Origin: Euryarchaeota archaeon UBA596
Lineage (GTDB): Archaea > Thermoplasmatota > Poseidoniia > Poseidoniales > Poseidoniaceae
Length of the DNA: 5,717 nucleotides
NCBI GenBank assembly: GCA_002498205.1
Contig: DAGQ01000099.1
Span: 10,888-16,604, forward strand
Direction of reading: 5' to 3'
Shown here one piece after another: positions 1-5,573 of the stretch. Numbering within the stretch: position 1 is the stretch's first letter; each line of letters begins with the position of its first letter. Below the pieces are notes generated by a model. It ran no database searches and was not told the origin of the DNA. It worked only from the letters and a program-made list of their open reading frames with translations. The translations under genes and the position numbers were made by a program.

Positions 1-669
1 TCAACATTTATGTTAGAAATGATTGAAGTCGCACATATTTTAAGAAGAGCTACTTCGAAAAGTCTAATTCTACTCGATGAAGTTGGAAGAGGTACATCTA
101 CATTTGATGGATTGTCTATAGCATGGGCGGTTTGCGAAGACATTGATTCTAGGCTGAAGGCAAGGACCTTATTCGCAACTCATTACCATCAATTAGTTGG
201 TCTAGAAGAAAATCTTGAAGGATTTACAAATGTACATGTCAGAATTGCTGAATTAGAAAGTGGATTGAAGTTTTTGTATAATGTGAGTGATGGTTCGTGT
301 GATGAATCATATGGTATTCAAGTAGGTGCATTAGCAGGTTTACCATCCCATATTGTTGAGAGAGCAGCAGAATTACTTTCTTTTTTAGAATCTCAAGCAT
401 CTGGAGCCAAAGCAGGCATAGGACAACCCGAGAAGAGAGAAATTGGTCAAACGAGCCTTTTAAGATATGTAGTTTCTAATGATATGAAAGAATTATCCCT
501 AGAATCAATTCAAGAATCTAAAGAATCAAACCTTAATCCATGCGAAGTTGCAACAATTGAATATTTAGAAGAAATAGATCCAGATTTATTATCTCCAAGG
601 GATGCTTTGGAAAAAATGTATAAATTAAAGAGATTATTAGATGGAAAACATGAATTAATGGAGGAATAA
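1..669 (+). CDS. mutS: DNA mismatch repair ATPase MutS, C-terminal part (5' end outside window)
   Basis: MutS is the mismatch-recognition ATPase that recruits MutL. The frame is open from base 1 and 222 residues are visible, roughly the last quarter of a normal ~850-residue MutS1. Seen directly, counting the first codon as residue 1: STFMLEM; Walker B with signature LLDEVGRGTSTFDG (about 24-37); FATHYHQL (about 58-65), carrying the conserved switch His; and DESYGIQVGALAGLP (about 101-115) of the dimer and helix-turn-helix region. A variable linker holds QTSLL (150-154), at the place where bacterial MutS has its sliding-clamp-binding peptide. The end (EYLEEIDPDLLSPRDALEKMYKLKRLL) matches the C-terminal domain of bacterial MutS1, so the gene is intact at its 3' end. 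The Walker A loop and mismatch-binding domain lie upstream and cannot be judged. It is followed after 2 nt by mutL, an evident operon. The family call is secure, and the tail argues for MutS1 rather than MutS2. Confidence 0.97.
   Translation, partial: STFMLEMIEVAHILRRATSKSLILLDEVGRGTSTFDGLSIAWAVCEDIDSRLKARTLFATHYHQLVGLEENLEGFTNVHVRIAELESGLKFLYNVSDGSCDESYGIQVGALAGLPSHIVERAAELLSFLESQASGAKAGIGQPEKREIGQTSLLRYVVSNDMKELSLESIQESKESNLNPCEVATIEYLEEIDPDLLSPRDALEKMYKLKRLLDGKHELMEE
660..664 (+). promoter_or_regulatory. Shine-Dalgarno site for mutL
   Basis: GGAGG lies inside the last codons of mutS, exactly 7 nt before the TTG at 672. It decides the mutL start and shows that mutL is translated by ribosome binding within the mutS-mutL transcript. 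Confidence 0.85.
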
Positions 670-671
670 AA

Positions 672-2591
672 TTGTCTAAAATTCAAAGATTAGATGATAC
701 TACAATTTCAAAGATTGCTGCTGGAGAAGTAGTAGAAAGGCCTGCACAAGTTGTAAAAGAGTTGATTGAAAACAGTATTGATGCGGGTTCTACTAATATA
801 ATTATAGAAATTGAGAATGGAGGTTTTGATTCAATTAAGATTACAGATAATGGTTCTGGAATAAATAAAGAAGAGTTAGAACTATCTATAGAAAGACATG
901 CAACTAGTAAGTTAAATCGTATCGAAGACTTAAATGAAATTTATACACTTGGATTTAGGGGCGAGGCACTTTCATCTATTGCTTCAATATCTAATCTTAA
1001 AATTTCTAGCAGAAAAAAAGAAAGTGATGGATTTCAATTAAATGTTTCAGGAGGTGAATGTGGAAATATTGAACCTTATGGAATGAATAAAGGAACTATA
1101 GTATCTGTAAATGATATTTTTTTCAACGTCCCTGCAAGGCTTGCTTTCCAAAGAAGACCTGCCACAGAATCTGCAAAAATTGTAGAAATTACTGTAGAAC
1201 ATGCAATGGCACATCCTAATGTTTCTTTTAATCTACAAAATGAAGGTCGATTAATGTTAAATGTACCAGCAACCGATAAGTTACAAGATAGATTATTTGA
1301 TTTATTGGGGTTATCAGCTACTAAACTAATTGAATTACAATCACCTCCTGAAGATAATGAGGCTCCAGGTGATGAATTATGGTCAGGTTGGATTTCACCA
1401 CCAGAATTATCAAGAGGAAGAAATGATGATGTACATATTTTAGTAAATAATAGAGTAGTTACAAGTCAACCATTCTCTGAAGCCATCAAAAGAGGATACC
1501 ATACACGTTTGATGGTGGGAAGACATCCAGTCGCAGTTTTAAATCTCGAAATACCAGCAGATGAATTAGACGTAAATGTACATCCAACAAAAAGAGAAAT
1601 CAGATTAAAGCATTCTTGGAGAGTTCTTCAGAGACTAGAAAGATCTATTCAATATACTCTTTCTAAGGTTCCAACTCAACCTGAAGAAAAAAGTAAATTA
1701 ACAGGTATTTCAAAATCCAACAGCAATGAAATAAATAAAAATATTATCGAAATTAATAAACCAAAATGGGTAGAGTCTGCAGGAAAGCAATTATCATTAG
1801 ATAATGAAATAATTAATGAAATTAATGAAGAAAAAAGAGATAAATTACAAATTAGTACTCCTCCATCTTCACAAAAAACATTACCACAAATGGATAATGA
1901 GCCTATCTCAGCACCACTTTCTATAGAAGAAAGGCATCTCCACAGACACTCCGGGAAAATAAAATCAATTAGCCCTATTGAAGAACCAAAACTCACTACA
2001 TCAAACATTAATAAATTACCAGAAATGGTACCATTATGTCAATTCGCTAACTCTTACATTGTTGTTCAAACAGGGAAAGAATTACTTCTTGTTGACCAAC
2101 ATGCATTACATGAAAGAATAAGATTTGAAAGATTACGTTATTCTAAACAATCTTGGCTCCCTCAAAACAGACTAGAACCTTTAGAATTATCACTAAATCC
2201 AATTCAATCTGAAAGATTAAGGTCTCAAAAAGAAAAGGTAGAAGAAGTTGGTTTCTTAATTGATGAAATTGATGGTATATGGTACTTAAAATCACAACCT
2301 GCAATTTTATCTCCTGAAAAAATATTAAGTTTCATCAATGATTTAATACAGGATCTTGGAGATGAAGATAGAATTCTAAACTCAGTTCAAAATTTGAAAG
2401 ATCATGTTGCTTTTATGCAATCTTGTAGAGGTGCTGTGAAAGCTAATCAAATCCTAAGTCTTCCTGAGATGAGAAGATTACTTTCAGATATGCGAGATAT
2501 TGAAAATCCATGGGCATGTGTTCATGGGCGTCCAACGGCATTAAAAATTTCAATAGATGAATTGGATAAACATTTTGGAAGACATGGTTAG
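672..2591 (+). CDS. mutL: DNA mismatch repair protein MutL, endonuclease type
   Basis: MutL couples mismatch recognition by MutS to strand nicking and excision. The 639-residue length is normal. The start is TTG, chosen for the GGAGG 7 nt upstream and because the protein then begins at the usual MutL N-terminus (QRLDDTTISKIAAGEVVERP). The GHKL ATPase half shows ELIENSIDAG (30-39, with E33 and N34), DNGSGI (59-64), RHATSKL (75-81), GFRGEAL (94-100), GT plus NVPAR (141-156) and DVNVHPTKREIR (300-311). A low-complexity K/N/E/I/S-rich linker spans about 335-450. The C-terminal domain has the complete nuclease motif DQHA(x)2E(x)4E (475-486), SCRGAVKA (584-591), CVHGRP (616-621, usually CPHGRP, so Pro is replaced by Val) and a terminal FGR (635-637). 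The metal ligands E481, C585, C616 and H618 are all present, so this is predicted to be a nicking MutL as in MutH-less bacteria. It is co-transcribed with mutS and overlaps the aroA stop tail-to-tail by 4 nt. Confidence 0.97.
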   Translation: MSKIQRLDDTTISKIAAGEVVERPAQVVKELIENSIDAGSTNIIIEIENGGFDSIKITDNGSGINKEELELSIERHATSKLNRIEDLNEIYTLGFRGEALSSIASISNLKISSRKKESDGFQLNVSGGECGNIEPYGMNKGTIVSVNDIFFNVPARLAFQRRPATESAKIVEITVEHAMAHPNVSFNLQNEGRLMLNVPATDKLQDRLFDLLGLSATKLIELQSPPEDNEAPGDELWSGWISPPELSRGRNDDVHILVNNRVVTSQPFSEAIKRGYHTRLMVGRHPVAVLNLEIPADELDVNVHPTKREIRLKHSWRVLQRLERSIQYTLSKVPTQPEEKSKLTGISKSNSNEINKNIIEINKPKWVESAGKQLSLDNEIINEINEEKRDKLQISTPPSSQKTLPQMDNEPISAPLSIEERHLHRHSGKIKSISPIEEPKLTTSNINKLPEMVPLCQFANSYIVVQTGKELLLVDQHALHERIRFERLRYSKQSWLPQNRLEPLELSLNPIQSERLRSQKEKVEEVGFLIDEIDGIWYLKSQPAILSPEKILSFINDLIQDLGDEDRILNSVQNLKDHVAFMQSCRGAVKANQILSLPEMRRLLSDMRDIENPWACVHGRPTALKISIDELDKHFGRHG

Positions 2592-2624
2592 GAAATACTT
2601 ACACCGTTAATGTATAACCTTTTT
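2586..2624 (+). terminator. Possible terminator of mutS-mutL
   Basis: GGTTA (2586-2590) can pair with TAACC (2615-2619). Inside it, TACA (2600-2603) can pair with TGTA (2611-2614), leaving an asymmetric bulge. Five T residues (2620-2624) follow directly. A T run on the coding strand is the usual archaeal termination signal. The stem is weak and the element lies within the end of aroA, so this is only a candidate. Confidence 0.3.
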
Positions 2625-3952
2625 AGGAAGTCAGGATCACTATTTTCGTACCAAGGAGCTGATTCCACAAATCCTTCTGTAAAACTTAGTAATATTACTG
2701 CTGACATTTGTAAACGGTGATCTCCATTTACAAATAAATGACTTCTTGGACTAAATAATTTAGAACTTGAAACTGTCAAATCATGATTTAAATCTAACTT
2801 AACTCCAAATTTTTTACATAATTCCATAGTAGATTTTATCCGATCAGACTCTTTGTTTTTAGCATGTAAAATACCTTTTAATGAACCTCCCCCTGAAAGT
2901 GACATCAATATAATTAAAGGGGTAATTAGATCAATATTATCCTTAATATCTAATGACAAATAAGAATCTAATCCTTCTTTAGTGATTAAGATCTTATCAT
3001 TAGATAAATTCCAAGTTAATCCAAAATGTGAAATATTTTCCTTAATAATATCAAATCCCAAACAATCATCATTATTTGGCCAATTTTCTATAAAAACATC
3101 AATATTGTGTAGTTTACAATACAATAAGGGGAAAACAATAAGGGAAGCTTCCCCAGGAATAATAATTTCATCGTTTATTTTAGGTTTCCAAGGTTTTAAT
3201 TCAATCTCACCATTATTTATTTTAATTATTGAACCAGTTTCAATACAAATCCTTGATGTTAATTCAAAATACGGCCTTGATACAATTTCATTTTTTATGA
3301 TTAATCTATTATTTTCTACACTACTAGGCATAGTAACAAGAAGTCCAGAAATTAATTGTGAGGTGTTTTTAGTAAATACATCTACTAAATCTATGTTGAA
3401 CCTCCCAGTGATATTAAATGGTAGAAATCCATGCTTATTTTCACATCTTACTTCAGAACCACCTTTTTCTAAAATCTCAATTAATTGTGTAAAATTTCTT
3501 CCAGAAAGAGATTTATCACCAATTATTTTAGCATTAATACCATTTCTAGCGATTAAAAAGGATAAGAATCTCAAAGTTGTTGCACTATTTCCACAGTCTA
3601 AAACACCTGGATTCTTATTGAAATGTCCTTGTTCACAACCACAAATTTTCCAATAAGTTTCTTTTTTTTGTATTTTAACACCTAACTTTTCTAAAACATT
3701 GGCACAACTTAAAATATCATTTCCAATTTTACTTGAAAATTTAATTTTGGTTTCAACTCTAGTTTGAGACGAAATAAATAACCATCTGATAAAATGACTT
3801 TTTGAACAAGGTAATTTCCAAAAAATTTTTTGTGACATTGCTTTATTTTTTTTAATTTCAAAGAACTCATTCCCTGAACGATTAAAATCTTCGATAAAAC
3901 CTGTAAAATCAGCGTTTGAACTTGAATTAAGCCCCATGTATAGGTACCCCAC
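2588..3952 (-). CDS. aroA: 3-phosphoshikimate 1-carboxyvinyltransferase (EPSP synthase), divergent
   Basis: EPSP synthase joins PEP to shikimate 3-phosphate in aromatic amino acid synthesis. Seen, numbering from the GTG at 3952: CSKSHFIR (49-56, the usual PGSKS loop), GNSATTLR (121-128), GDKSLSGR (146-153, with R152), NTSQ (196-199), SRPY (225-228), IPGEAS (265-270), catalytic Asp D341, KNKESDR (365-371) and GDHR (410-413). The substrate-binding K51, S52, R56, N122, R128, R152, Q199, E368, R371 and R413 are kept. Differences from E. coli AroA are Gly96 to Ala124, Ser169 to Thr197, Asp242 to Glu268, and PEP-binding Lys411 to Asn437 (ENSDPDF in place of the usual KSFPDF). At 454 residues it is slightly long, with about 28 residues ahead of the usual first strand. 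The start could be GTG 3952 (suited to a leaderless mRNA) or ATG 3937. ATG 3838 would remove the first strand and has no ribosome site. The frame is intact throughout. It is certainly in the family and probably active, but kinetics may be unusual. Confidence 0.92.
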   Translation of the reverse strand: MGYLYMGLNSSSNADFTGFIEDFNRSGNEFFEIKKNKAMSQKIFWKLPCSKSHFIRWLFISSQTRVETKIKFSSKIGNDILSCANVLEKLGVKIQKKETYWKICGCEQGHFNKNPGVLDCGNSATTLRFLSFLIARNGINAKIIGDKSLSGRNFTQLIEILEKGGSEVRCENKHGFLPFNITGRFNIDLVDVFTKNTSQLISGLLVTMPSSVENNRLIIKNEIVSRPYFELTSRICIETGSIIKINNGEIELKPWKPKINDEIIIPGEASLIVFPLLYCKLHNIDVFIENWPNNDDCLGFDIIKENISHFGLTWNLSNDKILITKEGLDSYLSLDIKDNIDLITPLIILMSLSGGGSLKGILHAKNKESDRIKSTMELCKKFGVKLDLNHDLTVSSSKLFSPRSHLFVNGDHRLQMSAVILLSFTEGFVESAPWYENSDPDFLKRLYINGVSIS

Positions 3953-3972
3953 AACAAAACTTGATTATAGTA

Positions 3973-3979
3973 CTTTAAG
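3973..3979 (-). promoter_or_regulatory. TATA-like box for aroA
   Basis: On the minus strand this reads CTTAAAG, centred about 24 nt before the GTG at 3952. This is the spacing expected for archaeal TBP when transcription starts at or near the start codon. No Shine-Dalgarno precedes that GTG. An alternative box, ACTATAATC at 3964-3972, would instead place transcription just before the ATG at 3937. Confidence 0.35.
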
Positions 3980-3990
3980 CGTAATTACAA

Positions 3991-3999
3991 TCTATATCC
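3991..3999 (+). promoter_or_regulatory. TATA-like box for moaA
   Basis: TCTATATCC lies about 25 nt before position 4020. Transcription starting about there would give an mRNA with only about 10-16 nt ahead of the candidate ATT (4030) or ATA (4036) starts. The match to the archaeal TATA consensus is modest. Confidence 0.35.
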
Positions 4000-4029
4000 T
4001 AGAGTCTGCAAGTAAATTGAGTTGGTTCT

Positions 4030-5025
4030 ATTACCATAGACAAATTAGGCAGAAATCTACAAGATTTAAGAATTTCAATTACTGATAAGTGTAATTTTAG
4101 ATGTAGATATTGTATGCCTAGAGAAGTATTTAATGAAGAGTGGGAATTTTTACCCCGTGATGAAATGTTAACTTATGAAGAAATTATTACATTATTAGAC
4201 TCATTTACAAAACTAGGATTAAAAAAGATAAGATTAACAGGAGGAGAGCCATTAATAAGAAAAGACATTCAAAAATTAATTGAATTAATTAAATCCTCAT
4301 TTCCGAAAATTGAGCTTGCCCTTACAACAAATGGATCTTTATTGAAAAGACATAGTAAAAATTTAAAAAATGCAGGTTTGGATAGAATTACAATTTCTCT
4401 CGATGCTATAGATAATGATTTATTTCAAAGTATGAATGATACCAAAATACCTGTTTCTAACGTTTTAAATGGTATTGATTCGGCAATAGAATCTGGATTT
4501 AGGGAAATAAAAATTAATTGTGTAATTAAAAAAGGTACAAATGAAAATCAAATTTTACCCTTGATTGAATATTTTAAAAATAAAAATGTTATTTTAAGAT
4601 TTATTGAATTTATGGATGTAGGAAATACAAATAATTGGAATTTAAATCAAGTAATGACTAAAAAAGAGATTGTAAAAAAGATAAATTCAAAATATGAGTT
4701 TGTGCATCATGGAAGAAATAAAAAATCTGATGTTGCTGAACAATGGATTGAAACACAAAGTTCTCAAAAAATAGAAATAATTTCATCAATTTCAGAACCT
4801 TTTTGTTCAAATTGTACTAGAGCGAGGGTTTCTTCGGATGGCAAATTATACACTTGTCTATTTGGATTTAGAGGATTTGACTTAAAGAAAGTTTTACGTG
4901 AAGGTGGGGATTTAACTTACGAAATTAAACGAGTTTGGGAAGAAAGAGATGATAAGTTTTCTGAAATGAGGACAGAATTCATAACTAAGCCGCAAAAAAT
5001 TGAGATGTCTTATATCGGTGGATGA
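4030..5025 (+). CDS. moaA: GTP 3',8-cyclase MoaA (molybdenum cofactor synthesis), non-canonical or damaged start
   Basis: MoaA is a radical-SAM enzyme with two 4Fe-4S clusters that, with MoaC, turns GTP into cyclic pyranopterin monophosphate. Numbering from the ATT at 4030 (331 residues, normal for MoaA): IDKLGRNLQDLRISITDKC begins at residue 3, and the SAM cluster is C21-x3-C25-x2-C28. LTGGEPL binds SAM. The second cluster is C259-x2-C262 plus C276 (CSNCTRARVSSDGKLYTC). The protein ends in MSYIGG, the conserved terminal Gly-Gly. The family-conserved reading frame runs back to an in-frame TGA at 4018-4020, yet contains no ATG, GTG or TTG until ATG 4114. That ATG lies just after the third cluster cysteine and would give a cluster-less protein. 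I therefore place the start at ATT 4030, with ATA 4036 or a one-base frameshift near 4017-4036 as alternatives. The MPREVF...FLPR stretch looks bacterial in type. The stop abuts the opposing pilin gene. The function call is firm; the exact start is not. Confidence 0.9.
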   Translation: MTIDKLGRNLQDLRISITDKCNFRCRYCMPREVFNEEWEFLPRDEMLTYEEIITLLDSFTKLGLKKIRLTGGEPLIRKDIQKLIELIKSSFPKIELALTTNGSLLKRHSKNLKNAGLDRITISLDAIDNDLFQSMNDTKIPVSNVLNGIDSAIESGFREIKINCVIKKGTNENQILPLIEYFKNKNVILRFIEFMDVGNTNNWNLNQVMTKKEIVKKINSKYEFVHHGRNKKSDVAEQWIETQSSQKIEIISSISEPFCSNCTRARVSSDGKLYTCLFGFRGFDLKKVLREGGDLTYEIKRVWEERDDKFSEMRTEFITKPQKIEMSYIGG

Positions 5026-5559
5026 TTACAAAGCAGGTAATCTAATCTCTGACAATTCAGAGTTAGATCTTTGATAATATAATCTCATTATCCACATTCC
5101 ATCATCTGTTCCTGCTGCAGTAGAATTAATTATGAAATAATCTCCTTCATTCACTGTATACATAGCATCTTTATCATGAAAAGCAATTACTGAACCAATT
5201 CTTCCATAAACATCTGAATCTCCAGCGAACCCTTTAATTCCTGACATATTAGAATCTTCAGAATGATATATATTAAATTCAACCATATCTGGATCTAAAT
5301 GTTTGTTCAAACCTGTGAATTTAACGATTTGAAAACCGTTATCTAATCCAGTAACACTAACTTCTGCGATTGGGGGTGCTTTTTCTGCAGCATTTATATT
5401 GCCTGAAATTAATATTACAACTATTGTTGTCAGTAAGACTGTAATTGCGAGTAAAAGTACTGTTGCAATTACAGGACTTACTGCAGATTCATCTGATTCA
5501 AGATTTCTTCTTATTCTAAATACATCGCCCCCTCTGAGCATTCCAGAGCTACAAACCAT
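5026..5559 (-). CDS. Archaeal type IV pilin-like protein (DUF1628/Pilin_N type N-terminus)
   Basis: This is a 177-residue secreted, pilus- or surface-type protein. Numbered from ATG 5559, it has a charged leader (to about residue 26, ending RIRRNLESDESA), then VSPVIATVLLLAITVLLTTI and on to about residue 52. That is the hydrophobic helix of archaeal pilins, with processing by a prepilin peptidase expected just before VSP. The usual Gly before the cut is Ala here. Residues 60-177 form a polar, Asp/Gly/Ser-rich domain of probable beta structure, of no family I recognise. Start choice: GGAGG sits exactly 7 nt before ATG 5559, the same spacing as at mutL. An in-frame ATG at 5577 would add six residues and overlap the upstream stop as ATGA but has no ribosome site. 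The pilin follows the upstream gene by 14 nt or less, so it is probably co-transcribed. Its stop abuts that of moaA. Its role (adhesion pilus, archaellum accessory or other) is unknown. Confidence 0.85.
   Translation of the reverse strand: MVCSSGMLRGGDVFRIRRNLESDESAVSPVIATVLLLAITVLLTTIVVILISGNINAAEKAPPIAEVSVTGLDNGFQIVKFTGLNKHLDPDMVEFNIYHSEDSNMSGIKGFAGDSDVYGRIGSVIAFHDKDAMYTVNEGDYFIINSTAAGTDDGMWIMRLYYQRSNSELSEIRLPAL
5040..5068. terminator. Strong hairpin at the moaA/pilin convergent junction
   Basis: Arms at 5040-5052 and 5057-5068 form a 12-bp stem with one bulged T (5046) and a CAAT loop. It begins 15 nt after the moaA stop and lies inside the final codons of the pilin gene. The sequence folds equally well in either transcript. 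No T run follows directly on the plus strand, so it may be a 3'-end stabiliser or processing site rather than a terminator in itself. Confidence 0.5.
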
Positions 5560-5566
5560 ACTAAAA

Positions 5567-5571
5567 CCTCC
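5567..5571 (-). promoter_or_regulatory. Shine-Dalgarno site for the pilin gene
   Basis: GGAGG on the minus strand lies 7 nt before ATG 5559 and immediately after the stop of the upstream gene (5574). It favours 5559 over 5577 as the pilin start and indicates translation from a shared transcript. Confidence 0.7.
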
Positions 5572-5573
5572 GC

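Larger units (their letters stand above)
3953..4029. promoter_or_regulatory. Divergent aroA/moaA promoter region
   Basis: This short, very AT-rich stretch separates two genes pointing away from each other and must hold both promoters. It contains TATA-like boxes for each direction and the small perfect palindromes AGTACT (3969-3974) and GTAATTAC (3981-3988). The palindromes are possible operator half-sites but are too short to assign. No ORF or RNA gene was seen. Confidence 0.6.

Noticed and set aside
1676..2008. Minus-strand open frame of 110 codons opposite the mutL linker
   Set aside because: It is antisense to a low-complexity part of mutL. Its hydrophobic Ser/Leu/Ile-rich product mirrors the K/N/E-rich linker and no ribosome site precedes it.
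1676..2030. mutL linker as a site of insertion or frameshift
   Set aside because: The frame is continuous and variable low-complexity linkers between the two MutL domains are normal for the family.
3121..3142. Direct repeat of ACAATAAGGG / ACAATAAGGG-like bases within aroA
   Set aside because: It is a short local duplication in coding sequence (around the IPGEAS region) with no further copies; probably chance in AT-rich DNA.
2982..3656. Long plus-strand open frame of 224 codons antisense to aroA
   Set aside because: It lies wholly inside aroA, whose product shows conserved active-site motifs. The antisense product has no recognisable domain and is Ile/Leu/Ser-rich, as expected of a complement of AT-rich coding DNA.
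3709..3957. Minus-strand 82-codon frame overlapping the aroA 5' end
   Set aside because: It is a different frame of the same strand as aroA with no family match, and the aroA frame carries the conserved motifs.
4114..5025. moaA starting at ATG 4114 (303 residues)
   Set aside because: It would lack the entire CxxxCxxC SAM cluster, although that sequence is perfectly preserved in the same frame just upstream.
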